From: Bacteroidia bacterium
GTDB taxonomy: Bacteria > Bacteroidota > Bacteroidia > J057
Length of the DNA: 64,000 bases
NCBI GenBank assembly: GCA_022760475.1
Contig: JALEFZ010000088.1
Span: forward strand, 124,001 to 188,000
Direction of reading: 5' to 3'
Below, piece by piece: positions 25,002 to 35,400 of this stretch. The notes beneath the pieces were generated by a model. It was given only the letters and a program-made list of their open reading frames with translations, did not search any database and was not told the origin of the DNA. The translations under genes and the position numbers were made by a program. Numbering within the stretch: position 1 is the stretch's first letter; every line of letters starts with the position of its first letter.

Positions 25002-27578
25002 ATGGTAATATCTACTCAAGCCCAAAATCCCCAAAAAGGGCAACGCACCAAGTCTTATACCTACGATGAGGTATTTGCAGCTTCAAAGGAATACTTTGAC
25101 GGAGATGAGTTATCCGCGAATGTTTGGATCAACAAATACGCCCTGAAAGATTCCTATGGCAACTTATATGACCGCACGCCTGATGACATGCACAAGCGTT
25201 TGGCCAAAGAAATCTCAAGAATTGAGAGCAAATACCCCAATGCATATAAAGAAAAACAAATCTACGAGGCGCTAAGCAAATTCAAGCACATCGTTCCACA
25301 AGGGGGCCCAATGGCTGGTATTGGCAACCAGTTTCAGGTAGTTTCTCTTTCTAACTGTTTTGTGATAGGCCATGACTCTCGTGCAGACTCATATGGAGGG
25401 GTACTTAAGTTGGATGAAGAGCAAGTTCAACTCATGAAAAGACGTGGAGGTGTGGGCCATGACCTCTCATACATCCGTCCGAAAGGAAGTCCTGTCATGA
25501 ACTCAGCCCTTTCTTCTACTGGTGTAGTTCCATTCATGGAAAGATATTCAAACTCTACCCGCGAAGTTGCTCAGGATGGAAGAAGAGGGGCGTTGATGCT
25601 CTCCATTTCTGTAAAGCACCCGGATGCCGAGAACTTCATTGATGCCAAGATGGATGGAACCAAGGTAACCGGTGCCAACGTATCTGTACGAATCTCCGAC
25701 GACTTCATGGAGGCAGTAAAGGCTGAAAGCCCATACCTTCAAAAATATCCATTGGAATCGGATGATCCTTTATTTACCAAAGAAATAAACGCTAAAAGTC
25801 TTTGGGATAAGATCATTCACAATGCATGGTCTTCAGCCGAGCCTGGTATCCTGTTCTGGGATACTGTAAGGAAAGAATCTATCCCTGATTGTTATGACGA
25901 TCTTGGATTTAAGACTGTTTCTACCAATCCCTGTGGAGAGATTCCGCTTTGTCCTTATGACTCTTGTCGCTTGTTGGCGATCAACCTATATAGCTTCGTA
26001 AAGAATCCATTTACCCCTGAAGCCAGTTTTGACTTTGAGAATTTTAAAGCTCACGTCAAAATGGCCCAGCGCATCATGGATGACATCGTAGACCTTGAGC
26101 TTGAGAAAATCGAGCTTATCCTGGATAAGATTGACAAAGATCCAGAGCATGAAGAAATCAAGCGCACAGAAAGAATACTTTGGGAGAAAATTCGTGAAAA
26201 GTGTATCAAAGGAAGAAGAACGGGTGTAGGAATCACTGGAGAAGGAGACATGCTAGCTGCGCTTGGCAAGAGGTATGGATCTGATGAGGCGACAGAATTT
26301 TCTGTGGAGGTACACAAGACCCTGGCCTTGACTGCATATAGAACTTCTGTAGAGATGGCCCAGGATAGAGGAGCCTTCCCTATCTATGATGCCAAAAGAG
26401 AAGAAAATAACCCATTTATCCAGCGCATCAAAGCCGAAGACCCACAGCTTTATAAAGATATGGTTAAGCACGGTCGCCGCAACATTGCTATGCTGACCAT
26501 CGCTCCCACAGGAACTGTATCACTTATGACGCAGACTACCTCAGGAATTGAACCTGTGTTCATGGTCTCATATAAGCGCCGTCGTAAGGTGAACCCCAAT
26601 GACCAGAATGTGAAGATTGACTTTGTAGATGAGGTAGGCGATTCATGGGAAGAATATCACGTATTCCACCACCACTTCCGCACCTGGCTATCTGTCAATG
26701 GATATGACCTGGACCAGGTAGCCAAGATGACTCAGGAAGATCTTAATGAATTGATTAAGCAGTCTCCATACCACCACGCAACCTCTAATGACGTGGATTG
26801 GGTTGCAAAGGTAAAAATGCAAGGAGCTGTTCAGAAATGGGTAGACCACTCTATTTCCGTAACGGTAAATGTCCCCAATGATATTTCAGAGGAAATGGTT
26901 TCCAAGATTTATCAGACTGGTTGGGAAGTAGGTTGTAAAGGAATTACCATCTATAGGGATGGTTCTCGTTCAGGTGTACTTGTTACCAATGACGATAAAG
27001 GTAAGAAGAAGAAAGAAGGAGAGTTTGTTGAGACGCATGCACCAAAACGTCCCGACAAGCTGGAAGCGGAAGTAGTAAGGTTCTCAAATGGCGCCGAGAA
27101 ATGGGTAGCTGTAGTTGGATTGTTGAATGGTAAGCCATATGAGATCTTTACCGGGCATGCGGAGCACTCCTTCTCTATTCTTTCTTTTGTAGATAAAGGC
27201 TGGGTAGTAAAAAATAAAGACGATCAAGGTGAAAGCCGCTACGACTTCCAATACCTGGATAGGGACGGATACAAAATCACCATCGAGGGGCTTTCCCGTA
27301 CCTTTGACAAAGAATACTGGAATTATGCCAAGCTGATTTCAGGCGTATTGCGCCATGGAATGCCGCTGCAGCATGTAGTTCACCTGGTAAGTAACTTACA
27401 CCTGGATGCCGCTTCCCTGAACACATGGAAGAATGGTGTAGCCAGAGCCTTGAAAAGATTCATCCCTGATGGTACTGAGCCAGTGGAAACCAGCTGTCCC
27501 GAATGTGGTGAAAATGCACTCGTGTATGAAGAAGGCTGTTTGAACTGTAAGGCCTGTGGACACAGCAAATGTGAGTAG
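25002..27578 (+). CDS. nrdJ: Adenosylcobalamin-dependent (class II) ribonucleotide reductase
   Basis: 858 residues. The barrel shows SLSNCFVIGHDSRADSYGG, the phosphate and specificity loops (RRGGVGHDLSYIRPKGS), the FMERYSNSTREVAQDGRRGA segment, and the active-site NPCGE motif (STNPCGEIPL) with the thiyl-radical Cys. MLTIAPTGTVSLM is the family's later signature. The C-terminus has a zinc-ribbon-like C-x-x-C ... C-x-x-C tail (SCPECG ... CLNCKACG) typical of NrdJ. The enzyme makes deoxyribonucleotides using B12 instead of a metallo-cofactor subunit, so it works with or without oxygen. No ATP-cone is visible at the N-terminus. It is a single-gene unit with its own terminator. Confidence 0.95.
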   Translation: MVISTQAQNPQKGQRTKSYTYDEVFAASKEYFDGDELSANVWINKYALKDSYGNLYDRTPDDMHKRLAKEISRIESKYPNAYKEKQIYEALSKFKHIVPQGGPMAGIGNQFQVVSLSNCFVIGHDSRADSYGGVLKLDEEQVQLMKRRGGVGHDLSYIRPKGSPVMNSALSSTGVVPFMERYSNSTREVAQDGRRGALMLSISVKHPDAENFIDAKMDGTKVTGANVSVRISDDFMEAVKAESPYLQKYPLESDDPLFTKEINAKSLWDKIIHNAWSSAEPGILFWDTVRKESIPDCYDDLGFKTVSTNPCGEIPLCPYDSCRLLAINLYSFVKNPFTPEASFDFENFKAHVKMAQRIMDDIVDLELEKIELILDKIDKDPEHEEIKRTERILWEKIREKCIKGRRTGVGITGEGDMLAALGKRYGSDEATEFSVEVHKTLALTAYRTSVEMAQDRGAFPIYDAKREENNPFIQRIKAEDPQLYKDMVKHGRRNIAMLTIAPTGTVSLMTQTTSGIEPVFMVSYKRRRKVNPNDQNVKIDFVDEVGDSWEEYHVFHHHFRTWLSVNGYDLDQVAKMTQEDLNELIKQSPYHHATSNDVDWVAKVKMQGAVQKWVDHSISVTVNVPNDISEEMVSKIYQTGWEVGCKGITIYRDGSRSGVLVTNDDKGKKKKEGEFVETHAPKRPDKLEAEVVRFSNGAEKWVAVVGLLNGKPYEIFTGHAEHSFSILSFVDKGWVVKNKDDQGESRYDFQYLDRDGYKITIEGLSRTFDKEYWNYAKLISGVLRHGMPLQHVVHLVSNLHLDAASLNTWKNGVARALKRFIPDGTEPVETSCPECGENALVYEEGCLNCKACGHSKCE

Positions 27579-27605
27579 GAAACTTCTTTAAAGTGATATG
27601 CCATA

Positions 27606-27637
27606 AAGCCATCCTGATTATTCGGGATGGCTTTTTT
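27606..27637 (+). terminator. Intrinsic terminator after the ribonucleotide reductase gene
   Basis: Stem AAGCCATCC / GGATGGCTT with a 10-base loop followed by TTTTTT, about 30 bases past the stop. Confidence 0.92.
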
Positions 27638-27666
27638 CGTGATCGCATGCTCCCTTTAGCATTCTG

Positions 27667-29460
27667 TTATGTGTTGGGCAAATTTTGAAAATTGGGTAGA
27701 TGAATTCTGAAACTCGAACCCACACCTTCAGTACTTTCCATGCCTATCCTGCCGTTCAACTTCTGAACTGTTTCTTTCACAATATATAATCCGATCCCGG
27801 TTCCACTACTTTTCTTCGACCCCCTGAAAAACATGTCAAACACCTTGTCTTTGCAGTCCTCCCTTATTCCGATCCCATTGTCTTTGATACATAGGCTCGT
27901 TTCTTCTGCACTATGATGAATTTCTACCCTGATGTATGGTTCTTCCTTGCTCAGGTCTGCATAGTTGATGGCATTGGAAAGAAGGTTTTTAAGGATAATA
28001 GCTATCCGCTTGGCATCAGAGAAAAATGGAGCATTTCCTCGCTCGATGACCCTTATGTCCAGTTTATCAGAATTCGATAGGTATTGAAAATCCCTCAATG
28101 TCTCTCTAAGCATACCTGCAAGGTCGATTTCAGAAATTTCAATCTTCAGCTTATCATTTTGAGAGTAATCCTTGATGTCGTCTATAAAGGTTTCCAGCTT
28201 TTTGATACTCACCTCCATCAAATTTAAGTACCTAAGGGTATCTGTATCCTCAGTACCCATTCGTGTGATGTCGATCAACCCCAGGACCGATACCAGTGGA
28301 GCCCTCAAGTCATGCGAGGTACTCCAAACAAATCGATCCAATTCCTCATTTTTCTTTTTCAGGCTTTCTTGGGCTTCCTTGAGGTGTGTAACATCCCTCA
28401 CCGCCCCATCAAAGTACAGATTTCCATGTTCATCCTGGAGCTTGGTACTACTCATCAAGCCCCAGAAGGTACTTCCATCCTTCTTCTTGAATTTGACTTC
28501 CCTGTTCACAAAGAAATTATTTTCCTGCATGAAATCGACAATCTCTTTTCGTTCGCCGGGCTTGGCGTATAGGCTATCCAGGTTAATTTTTTGGATCTCC
28601 TCAAGATTTTTGTAGCCAAATAACTCTATGAAAGACTGGTTGATGTATTCTATGCCAGCTTCCCTGGTAGTCCTGAATATGCCTTCATGGATATTTTTAC
28701 TGATAGAGAAGAGCAGGTCTTGCTGATGTCTTACTTCATTGGTCTTGGCGACAATTTCAGTGATGTCTCGTCCGAAGAACGAAAATCCTTCTACTCCCCC
28801 TTCAGGGTTCTTGATGGGATTAATGGAACATTGAAAGTGTAGGGTACGATCGCCTACATTCATGGCGAAGGTATGTTTACATGGAATGCCCTTCATGGCA
28901 TTGGAGAAATGTACTTTCCAAAAGTCTACCACCTTGGGAGGGAGGTTTTCAAGGATATTTACTCCTTTATAAAATTCAAATCCCATTCCTTGAGTAGCAA
29001 ATTCTTTGGCCGCAGTGTTGAATACCAGGATTTCATAGTTTTTGTTAACCGAAAAGATCTGGTCGTGGGTGTTTTCCAGTATACCCTGAAGGTTTTGCTC
29101 CTGGACAGAAAATTCATGAGACCTCTCCAACATCAATTTCTCAAGCAGGTTGAAGCGATTTTCCAGATCTAAAACATCCTTCTTTAATTTATATGCCGCT
29201 CTAAGTAGCTCTTTGTGTTGATCATTGACCTCTCCAGCCAACTCCTCAACTTGCTCAGGGGCTGCATGGTCGTTAAGTAAGATTTTGAGTAACCTATCAT
29301 TATCTGTTCTTACCTCTTTTTGTGCTGTAAAAGCGGTATTTTGTAATTGAAGCAACTGCTCATACAGCTCTTCTTTTGTATAATGATCGATTGTTTTAAG
29401 TTTTTTTTCAGGCAAGGTGATCGGGTGCTGGGGTTTGGAGGTTCGCTCTAAAGAATTCAT
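27667..29460 (-). CDS. PAS-domain sensor histidine kinase
   Basis: 597 residues from the ATG at 29458-29460. An 11-residue extension to 29493 is possible but begins with an odd hydrophobic run. There is no membrane segment, so it is cytoplasmic. An N-terminal coiled coil (about 10-115) is followed by two PAS domains (about 120-235 and 255-365; GFSFFGRDITEI and GNLYFDGAVRDVTHLKEAQ mark their ends). The HisKA box is WSTSHDLRAPLVSVLGL with the phospho-His, and the ATPase has ILKNLLSNAINYAD (N box), CIKDNGIGI (G1) and GTGIGLYIVKE (G2). It autophosphorylates in response to a PAS-sensed signal. No response regulator is adjacent on its strand, so it is an orphan kinase. Confidence 0.88.
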   Translation of the reverse strand: MNSLERTSKPQHPITLPEKKLKTIDHYTKEELYEQLLQLQNTAFTAQKEVRTDNDRLLKILLNDHAAPEQVEELAGEVNDQHKELLRAAYKLKKDVLDLENRFNLLEKLMLERSHEFSVQEQNLQGILENTHDQIFSVNKNYEILVFNTAAKEFATQGMGFEFYKGVNILENLPPKVVDFWKVHFSNAMKGIPCKHTFAMNVGDRTLHFQCSINPIKNPEGGVEGFSFFGRDITEIVAKTNEVRHQQDLLFSISKNIHEGIFRTTREAGIEYINQSFIELFGYKNLEEIQKINLDSLYAKPGERKEIVDFMQENNFFVNREVKFKKKDGSTFWGLMSSTKLQDEHGNLYFDGAVRDVTHLKEAQESLKKKNEELDRFVWSTSHDLRAPLVSVLGLIDITRMGTEDTDTLRYLNLMEVSIKKLETFIDDIKDYSQNDKLKIEISEIDLAGMLRETLRDFQYLSNSDKLDIRVIERGNAPFFSDAKRIAIILKNLLSNAINYADLSKEEPYIRVEIHHSAEETSLCIKDNGIGIREDCKDKVFDMFFRGSKKSSGTGIGLYIVKETVQKLNGRIGMESTEGVGSSFRIHLPNFQNLPNT

Positions 29461-30232
29461 TAACAAAAAGTCATGTAATAAAAACTCTACCACAAAAACA
29501 TGAATCCAGGGCGAAGAGTTCAGTTTCTATAGGTGGAAGTAGTATGTCTGTTGGTTTAAGATAAGAAATATTCGATTTATGAATTTGCTAATGTCAGGTT
29601 TCTATTGGAATTGATCAAAAATTGCACTTTGAGAGCTAGAAATTAAACCAATTCCAGAAAGGTTCATGTAGTAGAAATGGATTTTTGACACTTTATTTAT
29701 TGAGGATTAATTCAAATTGAATGGATGGATGTTGCCCTACCCAGATTGACCTTTTGTAGAACCCATAGCTTCAGTTGATTTTTTTCCATTGAAGAGAAGG
29801 GGTAAAAGTTGAAGGTTCAGAATGTAGGCATAAAGCTTTCAGGAGGGTGAGAAGACACTAGCTAACATGAACCTCTTCAAAATCATTGTAGAAAGAAAAC
29901 AGCATAACAGATAAAAGAGGCTCAGAAACCTTACAGATTGCTTATACGACTTTCAAGATTTGGTAAGTGAGAAATTATGGACTTAATATTGCCATTTTAG
30001 GGGGCAAAATTCTGGGATCAAAATTCCTGTAAGTAATCGAATTAAATAGTCTTTGTTCCTCAATATTCCATATTCTTATAAAAGCATATGTCTATTATAG
30101 CTAATTAGTCTATATTTGTAGTATTTACTACATATTAATTTCTTATAGGGCTTTGTGGTACCAGACTTATTTTTGTTGGCCTGCCTTGCTTGATAAGAGT
30201 TAATAAGATGAGAATCTTTAATTAGGGAAAAT
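29461..30232. other. Intergenic region between the histidine kinase and the response regulator
   Basis: 772 bases, A+T-rich, between two divergent genes. I find no convincing gene, RNA or repeat. A TATATTTG sequence at 30111-30118 fits the TAnnTTTG -7 consensus and could be the response regulator promoter, but no -33 TTG stands at the right distance. Confidence 0.5.
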
Positions 30233-30907
30233 ATGAAGACAAAAATTCTTCTGGTAGACGACGAAGAGGATATTCTTGATTTGTTGGAATACAACCTCGA
30301 AAAAGAAGGCTACGAAACCATTCGAGCAATGAACGGAAATGAGGCCATTGATGTTGCTCAAAAGGAACTTCCCGATTTGATCCTCATGGATGTTATGATG
30401 CCAGATCTTGATGGGATTGAGGCTTGTAGAAGGATTCGCAGCATCCAGGGTTTGGAAAAGATATTCATTGTTTTCTTGACAGCACGTTCGGAGGAGTATT
30501 CAGAAGTTGCTGGTTTTGATGCAGGAGGTGATGACTATATCTCAAAGCCCATTAAACCAAGAATCCTGATCAGCCGAATCAAAGCCATCCTTAGAAGAGA
30601 ACTGGATTCCAAAGATCCCAACACACTCTTTGTGGGAGACCTTGAGATCATCAAAGATGAGTACATCGTTCGGAAAGGCGAACGTACCCTTTCCCTTCCA
30701 AGGAAGGAGTTTGAGTTGCTATATTTCCTGGCTTCTCATGCAGGAAAGGTTTTTAGTAGAGAAAAACTACTCGAAAATGTCTGGGGTGATGTATATGTAG
30801 TTGACCGTACAGTCGATGTCCACGTAAGGAAGCTCAGAGAAAAACTTGGAAATGAATACATTCAGACCATCAAGGGGGTAGGCTACAAGTTCTCCAACAA
30901 CCTTTGA
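30233..30907 (+). CDS. OmpR/PhoB-family response regulator
   Basis: 224 residues. The receiver domain (1-120) has the acidic pocket LLVDDEEDIL, phospho-acceptor D53 in LILMDVMMPD, the Thr in FLTARSEEY and the Lys in YISKPIKPR. The winged-helix DNA-binding domain (about 130-224) has LSLPRKEFELLYFLASH, RTVDVHVRKLREKLG and IQTIKGVGYKF. This is the PhoB type. The kinase gene about 210 bases downstream (31117) is its likely partner. A strong terminator between them means that either kinase expression is reduced or it has its own promoter. The signal sensed is not evident. Confidence 0.92.
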   Translation: MKTKILLVDDEEDILDLLEYNLEKEGYETIRAMNGNEAIDVAQKELPDLILMDVMMPDLDGIEACRRIRSIQGLEKIFIVFLTARSEEYSEVAGFDAGGDDYISKPIKPRILISRIKAILRRELDSKDPNTLFVGDLEIIKDEYIVRKGERTLSLPRKEFELLYFLASHAGKVFSREKLLENVWGDVYVVDRTVDVHVRKLREKLGNEYIQTIKGVGYKFSNNL

Positions 30908-30931
30908 TTGAAATAATTCTGATTGGAAATC

Positions 30932-30969
30932 AAGGCTGAAACCTAAGCGATTAGGTTTCAGCCTTTTTT
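30932..30969 (+). terminator. Intrinsic terminator after the response regulator
   Basis: A perfect 14-bp stem (AAGGCTGAAACCTA / TAGGTTTCAGCCTT) with a 6-base loop and a T-run. It stands between a response regulator and its presumed kinase. Confidence 0.93.
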
Positions 30970-31116
30970 CTTTTGAAAATATCTATCACAGACCTGAAGT
31001 TTATTTTGAGTTAAAATTGGCTTAGCATATTTGATTCTGGATATGTCGGGATTAAATTGAATTTCTTGTCCGGCATTTATGTAGGTATTATCCAAACACC
31101 TCAAACGCAATAAATT

Positions 31117-32085
31117 TTGATCAACCCCAATGACTTCAGGTCAGGGCAGCGCCCCAAGTTACCTTCATCCATATTGGTAAGTTTATACTTGTCAATGGGT
31201 CTTGCCATATTATATGGAGTACTCAAGTCCATCAATTTGCCACTGGATAACGCTACGATATATGAAGGGCTGATATTTTTCTTCCTGAGTTTTACAGCCT
31301 TGGTTGTAGTTTTGGAATGGCTTGTATTCAGGAGGCTTAAGAATCTGCATTTATTTAATCAGAGAGAGATTAAAAAATTGAAAGACCTTGAGGCCTTCAG
31401 GAGAGAGTTTCTGGGAGAGGTTTCTCACGAGTTGAAAACTCCCATTTTTGCCGTTCAGGGATTCATCCATACCCTGATCGATGGTGCAATGGAGGACAAA
31501 CGAGTCAGGATGAAGTTCCTCAAGAAAGCCATGAAGAATGCTGATCGCCTCTCCAGCCTTGTTCAAGACCTTTTGATCATTACCCAGGCAGAATCGGGTG
31601 AGATGGAAATGAAGATTCGTAAATTTTCAATTTATGAATTGGTTTGTGATGTCCTGGATAGCCTAGAGCATAAATTCACCAAAAAGAAAAGGAATATTTC
31701 TTACCAAATTGATACCAAGGGACTGGAGGAGGTACTGGTTCTTGCTGACCGCGAACGTATTCAGCAAGTATTGACCAATCTTATAGATAATGCAATAAAG
31801 TATGGGGCGCCTGAAGGTGAAGTAGTCATTGCTTTGAAGGAAGATAATGGAAAATTGTTAACCAGTGTAAAAGATGACGGTCCAGGCATAGAGCAAGAGC
31901 ATTTGGATAAAATCTTCAGAAGGTTCTACCGGGTAGATAAAAGCCGTTCGAGGGAAAAAGGAGGTACCGGTTTGGGATTAGCGATCTGTAAGCACCTGCT
32001 GAAAATGCATGGGGAGCAGATCACGGTTCAAAGTAAAGTAGGAGAGGGAACTACATTTACCTTTAGCCTCAAACTGGCAGCATGA
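31117..32085 (+). CDS. Membrane sensor histidine kinase, PhoR-like
   Basis: 322 residues. Two membrane segments lie near residues 17-36 and 50-72, with almost no periplasmic loop between them. HisKA (about 88-155) has FLGEVSHELKTPIFAVQGF with the phospho-His. The ATPase has VLTNLIDNAIKYG, VKDDGPGIEQEHL, and GTGLGLAICKHLL. The start is probably TTG at 31117, because a stop lies two codons upstream and the first internal ATG would cut off the first membrane segment. It is the probable partner of the upstream PhoB-like regulator. The short external loop suggests it senses membrane state or a partner protein. Confidence 0.85.
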   Translation: MINPNDFRSGQRPKLPSSILVSLYLSMGLAILYGVLKSINLPLDNATIYEGLIFFFLSFTALVVVLEWLVFRRLKNLHLFNQREIKKLKDLEAFRREFLGEVSHELKTPIFAVQGFIHTLIDGAMEDKRVRMKFLKKAMKNADRLSSLVQDLLIITQAESGEMEMKIRKFSIYELVCDVLDSLEHKFTKKKRNISYQIDTKGLEEVLVLADRERIQQVLTNLIDNAIKYGAPEGEVVIALKEDNGKLLTSVKDDGPGIEQEHLDKIFRRFYRVDKSRSREKGGTGLGLAICKHLLKMHGEQITVQSKVGEGTTFTFSLKLAA

Positions 32086-32457
32086 GGAAGTAAATGGTAA
32101 AAATGGCAATCTTTCTGTTGGGGTGATTTTTTGAATTATCTAAAAATAATCGCATTATCAGGGCATATATCCTACAAACTCCACAAAACTAGTATTTGTC
32201 AAAAAACTTGGGCGTTTTGCATTTTTGAATGTAAGAACAATGCCTGCTGTGCTTTTTTTTTTTGAATTTTTGCCAGAGTCTATTGCTCAATTATGAGGTG
32301 AAAAGCCGAAAAAAATAGAGATAAGTATCTGATTTTGAACAATTTGTATGATGGGCTGTCTTTTGGTTTCAAATGACAAATCCACTTTTAATGTTTGTTT
32401 TTCCCTTGTAAGCCATGTATTTTTAAATCTGCATGTCCAATTCCCAAAGTCTTTAAC
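32086..32457. other. Intergenic region before the 2026-residue T9SS gene
   Basis: 372 bases, A+T-rich with a run of ten or more T near 32257. No gene, hairpin or CCAACC-N16-CGTGTA element is visible. It presumably holds the promoter of the long T9SS gene. Confidence 0.5.
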
Positions 32458-35400
32458 ATGAAGCAATTTTTTACACGAATACTGGCATTATTATGCCTGA
32501 TTTGGGGATCGCTGTACGCCCAGAATGCGGGGGTAACAACGATTGTAAACTTTGACCTGACGAATTGTAGTATCTACTCCGGAGGTATTCCTCTGACTGT
32601 CAGGTACAGCAACTTCGGTACGACCAATATTACATCAGTTCCGTTAGGCTACCAGGTTTCGGGTGGTACGGCGGTTTCTGAAACCAATGCCGTCGCAATC
32701 GCGGGTGGTGCAAATGACACCTATACCTTTACTGCGCTTGTTTCCTTGCCGAACCCAAGCTCAGCTTATACCTTAAAGGTATGGACCGCGGTTCCCGGAG
32801 ATACAGATGCAACTGATGACACACTTCAGATTAACTTCTTTTCTCCTGCTACCAATGCACTGCCGTTTGTGGAGACATTTGAAAACTTTACCCCACAAAC
32901 CAACTCCTCCAACCCTGGAATCCTTAACAATGGATGGCGAAGGGTTACAACAGGTATTTTTAACTGGCACGTTGCTAACAACACTACTCCTACTTTCTCC
33001 ACTGGACCTATTGGTAACCATACACCTCTAGGCTCGATATTCATGTTCTCCGAGTCCTCTTCAGGATCTCTGGGAGATGTTCATAAACTGATTTCTCCTT
33101 GTATCGACCTTGGAGGAACCAACGGACCTAGGCTTTCGTTCTGGTACCACATGTTCGGTGCCCAGATGGGAACCATGGAACTTCATATAATTGCAAACAA
33201 CGATACCTCCCTCGCTTGGCAGATTGTTGGACAGCAACAAACTGCAGGTGCAGATCCATGGATCGAAGCCATTGTAGATTTATCTGCTTATGCCGGACAG
33301 GTAGTTGCTCTGGAATACCGGGCGACCCGTGGCAATGGCAACAATGGAGACATGGCTATAGACGATATTTTCCTTTTTGATCCAGCTCCGGTAGATCCCG
33401 GTGTTTCTGCTGTGATCACGCCTTCCAGCCCTACCTGTTACGGTCCAAACGAAACGATCACTGTTACCCTGCAAAACCTAGGCTCACAGGCCTTAGACCT
33501 GGCTGTAAATCCTGTTACAGTTGGAGCTCAGATTACGGGACCTTTGAATAATACATACTCAACAGTCCTAAATACAGGAACCATTCCTACTTTTGGCTCT
33601 ATCCAGGTCGACATTACTACCAATGCGGATTTTTCAGCTGTAGGTAACTATACCTTGAAGGCTTATTCTTCTACAGCTGCTGACCCCAACTTCTTTAATG
33701 ATACCACCACAGTTCCAGTCAGAAATCTTCCTGTAACAGTGGGAGCGAATCGGGAGACATTTGAGACCTTCTCTGTCGGGATTCCTGGTATCCTTGCCAA
33801 CAACTGGACAAGAACCAATACCAGCAACCTGAAAGGATGGCATGTGGGTTCCGGTGGTACGCCAAGTTTTGGTACAGGTCCTGTCGGTAACAATACAGCC
33901 ACTGGTACCAGGTACATGCACATTGAAGCAAACAATACAGTCAATGGAGAAGAGTTTGAACTTGCCTCCTCATGTATCGATGTTTCTGGCCTCCTGGCGC
34001 CAAAGCTAAGTTTCTACTACCACATGTTTGGTCCTGATATTGGGACTTTGGATGTGTTTATTAGAAATGGTTCTTCAAATGTAAACGTATTTTCTATTTC
34101 AGGGCCACAGCAGACAGGCTCAAATACTGTATATGACTCAGCCTTGGTAGACCTGCTTCCCTACAAAAACAGTGTTTTCCAGGTGGTATTCAGGGTTACG
34201 ACAGTTGGTGGTACTCAGGGAGACATTGCTCTTGATGACATCAACATTTTTGAGCCACCTGCTTTTGACGGGCAGTTGAGCAGAATCCTGTCTCCTGAAT
34301 CCTCTTGTGGGCTTACTGCTACTGAGCCAGTCATCATAGAGGTCGTAAATGGAGGAACAGATACCCTGACAAGCATTGATGTATCGTTCAACCCGGATGC
34401 GACGGGCTTCATTCCCAATGAAACAATCCCTGGTAGTTTATTCCCGGGAGATACGGTGATATATACCTTCAATGCCACGGCCAACTTCGCTGGTGTAGGT
34501 ATCCATACCCTGGATGCAAGAATTTCTTCAACCACACCAGCCGATCAGAATGGTACCAATAACGACCAAAGTATTACTGTAAGGAACCTGGGATCCACAG
34601 TAACGACCCTTCCATACTTCGAAAACTTTGAAGCGGGAGCCGGTGGGTGGTCTTCCGGTGGTTCCAATAACTCATGGGCTTTCGGAACTCCTGCCAAAAC
34701 CACCATCATAGGTGCAGCTTCAGGTGTTAACGCTTGGGTAACTGGTGGCCTCGGTCCCGGTAACTATAACAACTCGGAGGCATCCTTTGTAGTAGGGCCT
34801 TGTTTTGATTTTTCCAATGTTTCAGTTCCGATCTTTGAAATGGACATTTGGTGGAACTCAGAATTCAGTTGGGATGGTGCGGTACTGGAGTCTTCCATAG
34901 ACGGTGGCCTTAGCTGGCAGCGTGTAGGGAATTTGAATGATCCCACAAACTGGTACAATGACAACACCATCAATGGCCTTAGTAACTTCAACTATAACTT
35001 TGGTGATCAAGTAGGTTGGACTGGACGTGGAGCGCCCGGACAATTTTTCGCAGGCGAAGGTAGTAATGGCTGGGTCAGGGCTCAGCGCGAGCTGGATGGC
35101 CTTGGAGGTCAGGGAGCCGTTCTGCTTCGTATAATATTTGGAACAGACTTCTCTGTAACTGACGACGGCTTTGCTTTTGATAACATCTTTATCTACGAAA
35201 AACCAGACTTCAACGCAGCTGCAGACAGACTTCTTTCTCCTTCGGGGGGATGTGGTTTCGATTCAACAACCTTTGTAACTATCTCCTACATCAACAACGG
35301 TACTCAGCCATTTGATACCCTTGATGTATTCTATAGTGTAAATGGCGGACCATTTATAGTAGAAGAAACCTTTGGCTTACTTCAGCCTGGTGATACCGGA

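Noticed and set aside
30076-30294. Small minus-strand ORF before the response regulator
   Set aside because: It overlaps the response regulator start in the antisense direction and has a low-complexity N-terminus, with no known features.
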